A DNA stretch of 64,000 nucleotides from Streptomyces deccanensis (GCF_022385335.1 NZ_CP092431.1:8122001-8186000); one strand, 5' to 3'. Positions 41,994-50,727 are shown, counted from the stretch's first letter. Translations and numbers: made by a program. The notes: generated by a model not told the origin, from the sequence alone.

Positions 41994-42147
41994 ACGCACC
42001 CGCACCCGCCGACGCACCCCCACTCCCACCCCGGTAGGCGCCACCCCCGAACAACCCCCCGCTCCCTCCCCCTGACCGCCGGAGGCATACCGTGGAGGAC
42101 GCGCACGGGCAACCCCCACGCGACGTCGGGAGCGAGGAGACAACGGG

Positions 42148-43473
42148 ATGGATGGCAGCCGCACCGCACTGGTGGAGGACCTGATGGAGAGGTTCCCCCA
42201 CGTGCCACGGGAAGCCGTCTTCAAGGAGGACCTGCTCAGGGGCGGCGTGGCCTTCGACGCCTCCGCGCTGAGCGACAACGAGAAGGGCGAGGTCAAGCCG
42301 AAGTCGTACTTCATCTTCTCCTTCGACCACGGCACCCTCCCCGAGCTCGGCGAGGCCGCCCTGCGCCGCCCGCCGGAGGAGATCATCCTCACCGGCGGCC
42401 CGTACGACCTGCGGCGCACGGTCGTCTCCGTACGGGTCAACCCGTCCTCGCCCTACCGGGTGGCGTCCGACGAGGACGGCCTCCTCGGTCTGTACCTCGA
42501 CGGCAAGCGCATCGCGGACGTCGGCGTCCCGCCCATGCCGGAGTACTACAAGCACACTCTCTCCAACGGGAAGTCCGTGATGGAGGTGGCCCCCACCATC
42601 CAGTGGGGCTACCTCATCTATCTGACCGTCTTCCGCGTCTGCCAGTACTTCGGCGCGAAGGAGGAGTGCCAGTACTGCGACATCAACCACAACTGGCGCC
42701 AGCACAAGGCGGCGGGCCGGCCGTACACGGGCGTGAAGGACGTCGACGAGGTTCTCGAGGCCCTGGAGATCATCGACCGGTACGACACGGCGAAGACGTC
42801 CACCGCGTACACGCTCACCGGCGGTGCCATCACCAAGACGGTCGCGGGCCGTGACGAGGCCGACTTCTACGGCCACTACGCCAAGGCCATCGAGGAGCGG
42901 TTCCCGGACCGCTGGATCGGCAAGGTCGTCGCGCAGGCGCTGCCGCTGGACGACGTCAAGCGCTTCCACGACTACGGCGTGAAGATCTACCACCCCAACT
43001 ACGAGGTCTGGGACGAGTACCTCTTCAAGATGTACTGCCCCGGCAAGGAGCGGTACGTCGGCCGCGACGAGTGGCACAAGCGCATCCTGGACTCGGCCGG
43101 TGTCTTCGGCGCGCGCAACGTGATCCCCAACTTCGTGGCGGGCGTGGAGATGGCCGAGCCGTTCGGCTTCAAGACGGTCGACGAGGCGATCGCGTCGACC
43201 ACGGAGGGGCTGCGGTTCTTCATGTCGCACGGCATCACGCCCCGCTTCACCACCTGGTGCCCGGAGCCCACCACCCCCCTCGGCAAGGCCAACCCGCAGG
43301 GCGCGCCGCTGGAGTACCACATCCGGCTGCTGCAGGCCTACCGCGCCACGATGGACGAGTTCGGGCTGTCGTCGCCGCCCGGATACGGCCCGCCCGGACC
43401 CGGTCGCGCCGTCTTCTCCGTCAGCTCCTTCATGGACAGTCTCCCGGCCGTCGAGGAGGTTCCCGCCGGGTAA
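42148..43473 (+). CDS. Radical SAM protein with CX8CX2C cluster motif
   Basis: Protein of 441 residues. The 4Fe-4S site appears to be FRVCQYFGAKEECQYCDINHN (quoted in outline), that is Cys-X8-Cys-X2-Cys, rather than the classic CX3CX2C. A TIM-barrel-like series follows (YTLTGGAIT as the GGE-like motif, GKVVAQALPLDDVKRFHDYGVK, FGARNVIPNFVAGVEM). The N-terminal 160 residues are an extra domain. A second Cys near the C-terminus lies in FTTWCPEPTTPLG. The start ATG has GAGGAG. It stands alone between two terminators/gaps, so neighbours do not reveal the substrate. Confidence 0.85.
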   Translation: MDGSRTALVEDLMERFPHVPREAVFKEDLLRGGVAFDASALSDNEKGEVKPKSYFIFSFDHGTLPELGEAALRRPPEEIILTGGPYDLRRTVVSVRVNPSSPYRVASDEDGLLGLYLDGKRIADVGVPPMPEYYKHTLSNGKSVMEVAPTIQWGYLIYLTVFRVCQYFGAKEECQYCDINHNWRQHKAAGRPYTGVKDVDEVLEALEIIDRYDTAKTSTAYTLTGGAITKTVAGRDEADFYGHYAKAIEERFPDRWIGKVVAQALPLDDVKRFHDYGVKIYHPNYEVWDEYLFKMYCPGKERYVGRDEWHKRILDSAGVFGARNVIPNFVAGVEMAEPFGFKTVDEAIASTTEGLRFFMSHGITPRFTTWCPEPTTPLGKANPQGAPLEYHIRLLQAYRATMDEFGLSSPPGYGPPGPGRAVFSVSSFMDSLPAVEEVPAG

Positions 43474-43687
43474 CTCCTGTGGCGGTTGAGTCGATCGGGG
43501 TCGGCGTACGTACAACTCAACAGTGTGACCGCTGGTAACCGCATGAGAAGACGCAGCTTGTCAGTTGTGTGGGAAGCGTGAAAAGCTCTGGGTACCGCAA
43601 GGTGGTCCCCCCAACTCCCTTGGATTTAAAGGGCAGTTGACTACTTTTGCACACTTCCCCCCTCGCTCTGTTGGATGCAGGAGACCC

Positions 43688-45217
43688 ATGCCCGACCTGC
43701 CGAAGCCCCAGGACGCCGCCGAGGCCGCGCTGTTCTCGGAGTGCTGGGACGCGGTCCTGTCGTACGCCGACCTGTGCACGTCCGGTTCGGCCGCGGCGAC
43801 CCAACTGGCCACCGAGGCCTTCACGAACGGCATGCACGAGGCACGCGCCCTGGAGTTCGAGGCGGGTCCCGAACGCGGTGCCGGACGGCGTGCCCAGCGC
43901 CTGCCTCGAATACCGTTCCTCCTGACCTGGGTCAGGACCAGCGCCGCCGCCTGGGAGACGGGTGGCCAGGGCCACCGGCTCGACCCCGAACTGCGCCTCT
44001 GGCTCAACTCGGACAAGGCCGCCCGGTACACCGGCCCGCCCCTGTACCGCCCGCTCGCCCTGCGTGCCCTGCGGGACATGCAGGAACCCGACGCGGCCCT
44101 GCTGTGGCTCGCCGAGGTCGAGTCGCTGCCGCTGGGCTCGGTGGCCCGCCGGCTCGGCCTCGACCCGGCGGTCGCCGGATCCGAACTCGACCAGGTACGG
44201 GCACTGTTCCGGGACCGCTGCCACCGCGGCCAGCTCGACGCGCCCCTGCACGCCGACTGCCGCACCTACGCCCGGCTGCTGGACGCGGTGACCCGCTCGC
44301 CCGGCACCGACACCCCCGACGACCTGTCCCGCCACCTCGCCACCTGTGTGCAGTGCGCCGAGGCCGCGGCCTGCCTCGGTCTGCACGGCGGCGGACTGCC
44401 CGCCGCACTCGCCGGCGGCGTGATCGGCTGGAGCGGCCTCGCCTATCTGGAACGCCGCCGCCGCGCGGCCGAGGCCGGACTGCTCCCCGGGCGCGCGGAC
44501 TCCACCGGCACCGACCGGGGCTTCTCCCCGGGCAGGGAACCGAGGCCTCGGTTCAGCCGGAACGGGCTGCTCGCCGGAGCCGGCCTGGTCTCTGTCCTGG
44601 CGCTCGCCGTCTCCCTCATGCCGTTCGGCGACGACGACACCGCTGTGGAGGGCTCGTCCGCCGGGGAGTCGTCGGTGGTGCAGCAGGACCCGAGGTTCCC
44701 GGTGACCGGGGCCCCGTCCGGCGGCGAATCGTCCGAGCTGCAGAGCACGTCGCGACCGGAGGAGGCCGGTTCGGGCGACGAGGACGACGGCGACAAGAAG
44801 GACAAGGGCGGCAACAGCCACGAGGAACCCCAGGGCGACGCCTCGACGCCCGCCCGCGTCACCCACCAGCCGGTCGACCCGGGCAAGTCGTCCGACGCCA
44901 CCTGCCACGTCCGCTACCAGGTCGTCAACGAATGGCCCGGCGGCTTCCAGGGCGCCGTCACCGTCACCTCCACCAAGGCCCTCGACGGCTGGCACATCGC
45001 CTGGACCTACCCGGCGAACCAGCGCGTCACCCAGATGTGGGACGGCACCTTCGACCAGGAGGGCTCCAAGGTCGTCGCCACCTCCGCCGACTACAACAAG
45101 ACCGTCGCCGCCGGCGGCACCTTCGGCGTCGGCTTCCTCGGCATCTGGGAGGGCTACGACAACCCCGTTCCCGCGTCCTTCACGCTCAACGGGAAGAAGT
45201 GCGACCGGGCGGACTGA
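43688..45217 (+). CDS. Membrane protein joining sigma-factor-like, zinc-finger and CBM2 domains
   Basis: Protein of 509 residues. Residues about 8-60 resemble sigma-70 region 2 (FSECWDAVLSYADLCTSGS, ATQLATEAFTNGM), and about 125-180 resemble region 4 (DAALLWLAEVESLPLGSVARRLGLDP). A zf-HC2-type site HLATCVQC has His216, Cys220 and Cys223, as in anti-sigma factors. A hydrophobic helix (about 294-314, LLAGAGLVSVLALAVSLMPF) crosses the membrane, then an acidic Ser/Gly/Lys linker, and residues 406-506 are a cellulose-binding CBM2 with end Cys residues and exposed Trp (NEWPGG, GWHIAW, MWDG). The ATG at 43688 has CAGGAGA. The layout suggests an extracellular polysaccharide sensor linked to transcription, with the sigma-like part possibly inactive. 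Conserved elsewhere is unknown to me. Confidence 0.82.
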   Translation: MPDLPKPQDAAEAALFSECWDAVLSYADLCTSGSAAATQLATEAFTNGMHEARALEFEAGPERGAGRRAQRLPRIPFLLTWVRTSAAAWETGGQGHRLDPELRLWLNSDKAARYTGPPLYRPLALRALRDMQEPDAALLWLAEVESLPLGSVARRLGLDPAVAGSELDQVRALFRDRCHRGQLDAPLHADCRTYARLLDAVTRSPGTDTPDDLSRHLATCVQCAEAAACLGLHGGGLPAALAGGVIGWSGLAYLERRRRAAEAGLLPGRADSTGTDRGFSPGREPRPRFSRNGLLAGAGLVSVLALAVSLMPFGDDDTAVEGSSAGESSVVQQDPRFPVTGAPSGGESSELQSTSRPEEAGSGDEDDGDKKDKGGNSHEEPQGDASTPARVTHQPVDPGKSSDATCHVRYQVVNEWPGGFQGAVTVTSTKALDGWHIAWTYPANQRVTQMWDGTFDQEGSKVVATSADYNKTVAAGGTFGVGFLGIWEGYDNPVPASFTLNGKKCDRAD

Positions 45218-45255
45218 GCGCGGGGCGCGGCGCGGGGAGCGCCGCGACAAATCGA

Positions 45256-45286
45256 TTGACGGGGGCCCTCGGGCCCCCGCTAGGGT
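45256..45286 (+). promoter_or_regulatory. Promoter with GGGGGCCC/GGGCCCCC spacer palindrome
   Basis: TTGACG (45256-45261), a 19-bp spacer and TAGGGT (45281-45286) form the promoter of the rsgA unit. A perfect 8-bp palindrome GGGGGCCC-TC-GGGCCCCC (45261-45278) fills the spacer, so a bound protein or the DNA shape could affect initiation. Confidence 0.7.
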
Positions 45287-45359
45287 GAGACCACCGAGCA
45301 CGGCGGCCGTTCAGGCCACCGTCGCCGACGACGACGAGTGAGACAGGAGGTGTCGACCG

Positions 45360-45431
45360 ATGGCTGTCATTGCGATGGGCGCTGCCCGCATCCAGGAATC
45401 CATCCAGTCCACCTCCGTGGCCACCGGCTGA
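45360..45431 (+). CDS. Small ORF (23 codons) in the rsgA leader
   Basis: ATG 45360 with a perfect AGGAGG at 45345-45350 (9-bp spacing) opens a 23-residue peptide beginning MAVIAMGAARIQESIQ and ending SVATG, with stop at 45429-45431. It lies about 70 bp into the transcript from the upstream promoter and ends 62 bp before the TTG start of rsgA. The strong ribosome-binding site and good codon use suggest real translation, as a leader peptide or small protein. Not recognised. Confidence 0.6.
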   Translation: MAVIAMGAARIQESIQSTSVATG

Positions 45432-45493
45432 CTTCTCTCTTCTCCCGCGTCCGTGGACGCGGTGCCGGGGCCACCCCTGTGAAGGGTCACCCC

Positions 45494-46624
45494 TTGTCTC
45501 TCTCCTCTTCCTCCGGCTCGTCCTCTCTTCCGGGCTCGTCCCCGTTCTCCTCGCACCCCCTCGTGCCGTACGGCTGGGACGACTCCTGGGCGGACGCTTT
45601 CGCCCCGTACACCGCCGAGGGCCTGCTCGCCGGGCGGGTCGTGCGGGTCGACCGCGGGCAGTGTGACGTCGTCACCGCCGACGGCCTGCTGCGGGCCGAC
45701 ACCGCGTTCGTCACCCCCCACGACCCCATGCGGGTCGTCTGCACGGGCGACTGGGTCGCCGTGGAACCCGCGGGCGACCCCCGCTACGTCCGCACGTACC
45801 TGCCCCGCCGCAGCGCCTTCGTCCGCTCCACCTCCTCCAAGCGCGCCGAGGGGCAGATCCTCGCCGCCAACGTCGACCACGCCGTCGTCGCGGTCTCGCT
45901 CGCCGTGGAACTCGACCTCGGCCGCGTGGAACGGTTCCTCGCACTGGCCTGGGAGTCCGGGGCCCAGCCGGTGGTCGTGCTCTCCAAGGCCGACCTCGTG
46001 CCGGACGCCGCCACCCTGGGGCATCTCGTGCAGGACGTGGAGACCGTGGCGCCCGGCGTCCCCGTGCTGACGGTCAGCTCCACCACCGGCGAGGGTCTCG
46101 ACGTCCTCGCCGCGGTGCTCGCCGGCGGCACCTCCGTTCTGCTCGGGCAGTCCGGCGCCGGCAAGTCGACCCTCGCCAACGCGCTGCTCGGCGACGACGT
46201 CATGGACGTCCAGGCCACCCGCGACGTGGACGGCAAGGGACGGCACACCACCACCACCCGCAACCTGCTCGCCCTGCCCGGGGGCGGAGTCCTCATCGAC
46301 ACACCCGGGCTGCGCGGCGTCGGCCTCTGGGACGCCGAGACCGGGGTCGGGCAGGTCTTCGCCGAGATCGAGGAACTGGCCGCGGACTGCCGCTTCCACG
46401 ACTGTGCGCACGTCGCCGAGCCCGGCTGCGCGGTCCTCGGCGCGGTCGAGTCCGGTGAACTGCCCGAGCGGCGGCTCGACAGCTACCGCAAGCTGCTCCG
46501 CGAGAACCAGCGGATCGTCGCGAAGAGCGACGCGCGGCTGCGGGCGGAGATCCGCAAGGAGTGGAAGCGGAAGGGTGCGCAGGGGCGCGCGGCGATGGAG
46601 GCGAAGCGGGGTGGTCTGCGGTGA
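45494..46624 (+). CDS. Ribosome small-subunit GTPase RsgA
   Basis: Circularly permuted GTPase of 376 residues that acts in late maturation of the 30S subunit. A Ser-rich N-terminal tail precedes the OB domain (about 25-110). The G motifs occur in permuted order: VVLSKADL (G4), then GQSGAGKST (G1) and DTPGLRG (G3). The C-terminal zinc site includes CRFHDCAHVAEPGCAV. The start is taken as TTG 45494 with GAAGGG seven bases upstream; an upstream open extension overlaps the small ORF and is unlikely. A 20-bp hairpin follows the stop. Confidence 0.93.
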   Translation: MSLSSSSGSSSLPGSSPFSSHPLVPYGWDDSWADAFAPYTAEGLLAGRVVRVDRGQCDVVTADGLLRADTAFVTPHDPMRVVCTGDWVAVEPAGDPRYVRTYLPRRSAFVRSTSSKRAEGQILAANVDHAVVAVSLAVELDLGRVERFLALAWESGAQPVVVLSKADLVPDAATLGHLVQDVETVAPGVPVLTVSSTTGEGLDVLAAVLAGGTSVLLGQSGAGKSTLANALLGDDVMDVQATRDVDGKGRHTTTTRNLLALPGGGVLIDTPGLRGVGLWDAETGVGQVFAEIEELAADCRFHDCAHVAEPGCAVLGAVESGELPERRLDSYRKLLRENQRIVAKSDARLRAEIRKEWKRKGAQGRAAMEAKRGGLR

Positions 46625-46674
46625 GTGCCCGGCGCGGGTGAGTGGGGGTGGGGGCTTGTCGCCCCGTTCCCCCG

Positions 46675-46720
46675 CGCCCCTGCGACGGCAGAGGCTGCGC
46701 CCTCTGCCGTCGCAGGGGCG
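46675..46720 (+). terminator. 20-bp-stem hairpin after rsgA
   Basis: CGCCCCTGCGACGGCAGAGG (46675-46694) pairs exactly with 46701-46720 around a CTGCGC loop. It ends the rsgA unit, 50 bp past its stop, and lies upstream of the Ada/AlkA gene. Confidence 0.85.
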
Positions 46721-46778
46721 CAGCCCCGTGTCCGAATACCGCCAGCCCGCCGCCTCCGCGTCGTCGACACTTGAGGAC

Positions 46779-48191
46779 ATGAAGGACGGCATGGAGGACG
46801 GCATCAAGGACGGCACGGGGGGCGAGGACACCAGGTACGAGGCGGTGCGGAGCAGGGACGGCCGGTTCGACGGGGAGTTCTTCTTCGCCGTCGAGACGAC
46901 CGGGATCTACTGCCGGCCGAGCTGCCCGGCGGTGACGCCGAAACGGGAGAACGTCCGCTTCTACGCCACCGCGGCCGCCGCCCAGGGCGCCGGGTTCCGG
47001 GCCTGCCGACGGTGCCGGCCCGACGCCGTGCCCGGCTCCGCCGAGTGGAACGTGCGCGCGGACTCCGTGGGCCGTGCCATGCGGCTCATCGGGGACGGGG
47101 TCGTCGACCGGGAGGGCGTCGCCGGCCTTGCGGTACGGCTCGGGTACAGCGCGCGCCAGGTCCAGCGGCAGCTCACCGCCGAGGTCGGCGCCGGACCCGT
47201 CGCCCTGGCCCGCGCCCAGCGGGCGCACACCGCCCGCGTCCTGCTGCGGACCACCGCCCTCCCGGTCACCGAGATCGCCTTCGCGTCCGGCTTCGCCAGC
47301 GTGCGCCAGTTCAACGACACGATCCGCGCGGTGTACGCCATGACACCCAGCGCTCTGCGCGCCGGCGCGCCCCGGCGGTCCGCCGGGGCGCGCACGGCCG
47401 GGATCCCGCTCCGGCTCGCGTATCGGGGCCCGTACCGGTCCACCGCCCTCTTCGACGTCCTCGCCGCCGAGGCCGTCACCGGCGTGGAGGAGGTCACCGG
47501 CGAGCGCGGGCACCGCACCCACCGGCGCACCCTCCGCCTTCCGTACGGCACCGGCATCACCGAGGTCGACGAGCGACCGGGAGGCCGTCCCGCCGACCGC
47601 TGCGGCGGCTGGCTCGACGCCCGGCTCCACCTCACCGACCTCCGGGACCTCACCACCGCCGTGCAGCGGCTGCGTCGGCTGTTCGACCTGGACGCCGATC
47701 CGTACGCCGTGGACGAGCGCCTCGGCCAGGACCCCCGGCTCGCCCCGCTCGTCGCCGCCGGGCCGGGGCTGCGCTCGCCGGGCACGGCCGACCCGGAGGA
47801 GTTCGCCGTACGGGCGCTCGTCGGGCGCACGGAGGCGGCCCGGCTCGTACAGGCGTACGGAAAGACGCTGGACGCCCCGCAGGGGACGCTCACGCACCTG
47901 TTCCCCGAACCCGCCGCGCTGGCCGACGCGGACGGCCCGCTCGGCACCCTCGCCACCGCCCTCGCCGACGGCACCTGCCGCCTCGACGTCGGCGCGGACC
48001 GGGACGCCACCGAGGCGGCCCTGCGCGCGCTGCCGGGTCTGGACGCCCGTACCGTCGCCGAGATCCGCACCCGCGCCCTCGGCGACCCGGACGTGGCACC
48101 CCCGGGCGAGACCGTGCCGGAGGCCTGGCGGCCCTGGCGGTCGTACGCCCTTCGACATCTTCAGACACAGGAGCAGGGAGTTCAGTCGTGA
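46779..48191 (+). CDS. Ada-AraC-AlkA fusion with degenerate glycosylase end
   Basis: Alkylation-response protein of 470 residues. The Ada zinc/methyl-acceptor domain has Cys45 and Cys49 (IYCRPSCP) and Cys76 and Cys79 (CRRC). An AraC-type HTH follows (about 100-180, VTEIAFASGFASVRQFNDTIR), then an AlkA_N domain (about 210-310) and an HhH-GPD DNA glycosylase domain (about 320-465). Near the C-terminus LPGLDARTVAEIRTRALGDP runs almost straight into WRPWRSYALRHL, so the segment that in homologs carries the catalytic Asp seems to be missing and the hairpin Gly is changed. It may be a regulator with weak or no glycosylase activity. ATG 46779 is chosen; 46791 is possible. It overlaps ogt by 4 bp. 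Confidence 0.85.
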   Translation: MKDGMEDGIKDGTGGEDTRYEAVRSRDGRFDGEFFFAVETTGIYCRPSCPAVTPKRENVRFYATAAAAQGAGFRACRRCRPDAVPGSAEWNVRADSVGRAMRLIGDGVVDREGVAGLAVRLGYSARQVQRQLTAEVGAGPVALARAQRAHTARVLLRTTALPVTEIAFASGFASVRQFNDTIRAVYAMTPSALRAGAPRRSAGARTAGIPLRLAYRGPYRSTALFDVLAAEAVTGVEEVTGERGHRTHRRTLRLPYGTGITEVDERPGGRPADRCGGWLDARLHLTDLRDLTTAVQRLRRLFDLDADPYAVDERLGQDPRLAPLVAAGPGLRSPGTADPEEFAVRALVGRTEAARLVQAYGKTLDAPQGTLTHLFPEPAALADADGPLGTLATALADGTCRLDVGADRDATEAALRALPGLDARTVAEIRTRALGDPDVAPPGETVPEAWRPWRSYALRHLQTQEQGVQS

Positions 48192-48742
48192 GCACCGAGC
48201 AGCGGACGTACTACACCGTCGTCGACAGCCCCGTCGGGCAACTCCTCCTCACCGCCGACGAGGTCGGCGCCCTCACCTCCCTGTCCGTGCCGGAGCAGAA
48301 GGGCGGCAGGGTCCCGCTGCCGGGCTGGCTGCGCGACCCGGCACCCTTCCGGGCGGCCGAGGAACAGCTCGCCGCCTACTTCGCCGGTGAACTCAAGGAA
48401 TTCAGGCTGGAGTTGCGCGGCGAGGGCACCGAGTTCCGACGGCGGGTCTGGGCCGCGCTCGACGACGTCCCGTACGGCGCGACCATCACGTACGGCGCCG
48501 TCGCCGCCCGGATCGGCGCGCCCCGCGCCGCCGTCCGGGCCGTGGGCGGCGCGATCGGCGCGAACCCCCTCCTCATCGTCCGCCCCTGCCACCGGGTGAT
48601 CGGCGCGGACGGCACCCTCACCGGATACGCCGGCGGCCTCGACCGCAAACGCCTCCTCCTCGGCCTAGAGGGCGTGCTCCAGCCGACACGGCCGCCGACG
48701 TCACCGGGAAGCAGTGGACGGACACTCAGCGCGACCGCATGA
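48188..48742 (+). CDS. Methylated-DNA-cysteine S-methyltransferase (Ogt/MGMT)
   Basis: Suicide repair enzyme of 184 residues that removes O6-methyl groups from guanine. The active site PCHRVIGADG with the acceptor Cys, the helix-turn-helix segment RAVGGAIGANP that includes the Arg finger, and the final GYAGGLDRKRLLL are present. GTG 48188 overlaps the stop of the Ada-like gene (GTGA), so the two form one alkylation-response unit. A short Pro/Ser-rich tail is extra. Confidence 0.95.
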   Translation: MSTEQRTYYTVVDSPVGQLLLTADEVGALTSLSVPEQKGGRVPLPGWLRDPAPFRAAEEQLAAYFAGELKEFRLELRGEGTEFRRRVWAALDDVPYGATITYGAVAARIGAPRAAVRAVGGAIGANPLLIVRPCHRVIGADGTLTGYAGGLDRKRLLLGLEGVLQPTRPPTSPGSSGRTLSATA

Positions 48743-48764
48743 CCACGCCGTACGACGCTCCGGC

Positions 48765-49247
48765 TCAGCCGCCGAACACCACCCCCACCCACGCCCCCGT
48801 CACCAGCAGGCAGGCGAAGAGTTCCGTCAGGACGCTCGAACCGCCCGAGCGCATCGCCGTGCGTGTCGCCGCCTTCGCCGCGCCGGGGTGGCCCAGGCGG
48901 AGGCGTTCGGAGAGGTAGATACCGCCGACGAAGCCGGGGATCGCGCCGAGGACCGGGACCAGCAGGAAACCGAGGAGGGCCCCCGCCCCGGCGTACACGC
49001 CCATGCGCGGGGTGGCACCGCTCTCCGCCAGGCGCCGGGGCGGCAGACCCCAGCGGACCGCCCGGGACAGCAGCAGCACGAGGGTGGCGCCCACCAGCAC
49101 CCACCAGGCGATGGGCCGCGGCTCCTCCAGCGCCCACCACATGACCCCGGCCCACACGAGCCAGGACCCCGGAACACCGGGCACCAGCACTCCGCACAGG
49201 CCGAGCAGCAGTACGACCCCGACCAGCAGGAGTTCCCACGCTCCCAT
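48765..49247 (-). CDS. DUF456 membrane protein
   Basis: Integral membrane protein of 160 residues with about four hydrophobic segments and the Gly/Pro-rich GVLVPGVPGSWLVWAGVMWW and GALLGFLLVPVLGAIPGFVGG motifs of DUF456 (each quoted in part). The role of this family is not known. It is convergent with ogt (22 bp). Confidence 0.88.
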   Translation of the reverse strand: MGAWELLLVGVVLLLGLCGVLVPGVPGSWLVWAGVMWWALEEPRPIAWWVLVGATLVLLLSRAVRWGLPPRRLAESGATPRMGVYAGAGALLGFLLVPVLGAIPGFVGGIYLSERLRLGHPGAAKAATRTAMRSGGSSVLTELFACLLVTGAWVGVVFGG

Positions 49248-49292
49248 CTGCCCAGGGTGCCGGACCGCGAGAGGGGGCGCAGGTCCGTGAGG

Positions 49293-50276
49293 TCAGTCCC
49301 GGGTCACCCAGGCCCGCTCGTACGCGTGCCAGCCCAGCTGCAGCCGGGTCGTCACCCCGGCGAGCTCCATCAGGCGCTTCACCCGGCGCTGTACGGTCCG
49401 CAGGCCCAGGTCCAGCTGCTTGGCGACGCTCGCGTCGGTCATGCCGGCCAGCAGTAGCGAGAGGATCTCCAGATCGGTGTCGTCGGGGGCGTCCGGGATG
49501 TCCTCCGTGACCCGGCCGGAGCCCAGGCGCAGCGGGATGGCCTGCCGCCAGACCGACTCGAACAGGCCCGACAGCAGCTCCAGCAGCCCGCTCGCGTGCA
49601 CGACCAGCGCGGCGGGCTCGGCGGTGTGCGTGGTGAGGGGAACCATGGCCAGCGTCCGGTCGGCGATGACGAGCTTCGTGGGCACCTCGTCCATGACCCG
49701 CACCCGCTCCTCCCGGCCCAGCGCGGCCGACAGCTCGGTGAGGCCGGCGTCCTCGTCCAGGACGGCCCGTTCGACCACCACGCGGTAGCCGACGCCGCGC
49801 CCGGTCGCCTGCTCCTCGGCGGGGTTGTTCTCCGGCCCGGAGACCGCGATGGGGGCGCCGGTGACCATGGCGCAGACCTCCTCGGTGGCGCCGAGCTGGA
49901 GCTGCAGGAAGCGCTGCGCTATCGCGGCCGAGCCGATCACCACCTCGACCAGGTCGTGCGCGGCGGGCTCGGCCGCGCTCGCCCGGTACTCCTCGGCGAG
50001 CAGCGCCGCCGTCAGCTCGGCCTTCTCCAGCTCGTGCCGCTGCTGGGTGAGCAGGGCGCCCAGCGCCACACCGGGGGGCGCGGCGACCCAGCGGCCGGGG
50101 CGCGCGGAGGACTGGGCGGCGAGACCGTGCCGCTCCAGCCTGCGCAGCGCGCGCTCGGTGTCGCGCTCCCCGAGCGTGAGCCGGCGCGCCAGGTCCGGTA
50201 CGTCGGCGGCGCCCACGGACACCAGGGCCCGGTACGCCGACTCGTGCGTCTCGTCGAGACCGATCGCTCCCAGCAT
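49293..50276 (-). CDS. TrmB-like/LuxR-type transcriptional regulator
   Basis: Regulator of 327 residues. The N-terminal part (about 8-60) is a TrmB-like winged helix (ESAYRALVSVGAADVPDLARRL). The middle is a sensor-like region, and the C-terminal HTH is of LuxR type (DDTDLEILSLLLAGMTDASVAKQLDLGLRTVQRR, about 270-303, in outline). ATG 50276 is chosen because an upstream extension is Arg/Gly-rich and unlike homologs. No phospho-acceptor domain is present. Such orphan regulators are frequent in Streptomyces; targets unknown. Confidence 0.88.
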   Translation of the reverse strand: MLGAIGLDETHESAYRALVSVGAADVPDLARRLTLGERDTERALRRLERHGLAAQSSARPGRWVAAPPGVALGALLTQQRHELEKAELTAALLAEEYRASAAEPAAHDLVEVVIGSAAIAQRFLQLQLGATEEVCAMVTGAPIAVSGPENNPAEEQATGRGVGYRVVVERAVLDEDAGLTELSAALGREERVRVMDEVPTKLVIADRTLAMVPLTTHTAEPAALVVHASGLLELLSGLFESVWRQAIPLRLGSGRVTEDIPDAPDDTDLEILSLLLAGMTDASVAKQLDLGLRTVQRRVKRLMELAGVTTRLQLGWHAYERAWVTRD

Positions 50277-50727
50277 CCGGCGACGCCGCCCCTCACTCGC
50301 CGCGCCTCCTCGGCGCACTTCCGCGTCGGCCCATCATCACCGCACCGCGTCTCCCACCGGCACGCGGGGTCGCACAGCGGAATCCCAGGAACGCGCCGCA
50401 CACTCGGGCCGTCCGGCCCGCGCGCCCGCACCGCGCCCCGGTCGCTCCGGCGCCGCCGGGCGGTCTCTCCTGTGGGGGGTGGCACCGTCCGGCGGTCCCC
50501 GAGTGACGTACCCCCGGCGCGCACACCGGGCGCCCCGGCCTCGACGCCCTCACCTCCCATAATTCCCGATCCCCCGCATTTCCCTCATCTCCCGCCATCC
50601 TCTCGACTCCCTTGTCTCGCACCGGAGTTCGGCGTGTAGTCCGACACGCCGACGGTGCGTCGGCTCCGCGGGCCGATTTTCCGGATGCCCCGTTTTCATA
50701 CGGCTCCCGAGGTGGACAATTAGGGGC
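50277..50727. other. 451-bp intergenic region, no gene recognised
   Basis: This gap separates the divergent LuxR-type and PP2C-like genes and presumably holds both promoters. I see GC-rich sequence with short open frames of poor quality and no strong hairpin. An A/T-richer stretch (about 50680-50722) just ahead of the PP2C-like ATG could hold the promoter, but no clear -35/-10 pair is visible. Confidence 0.5.
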
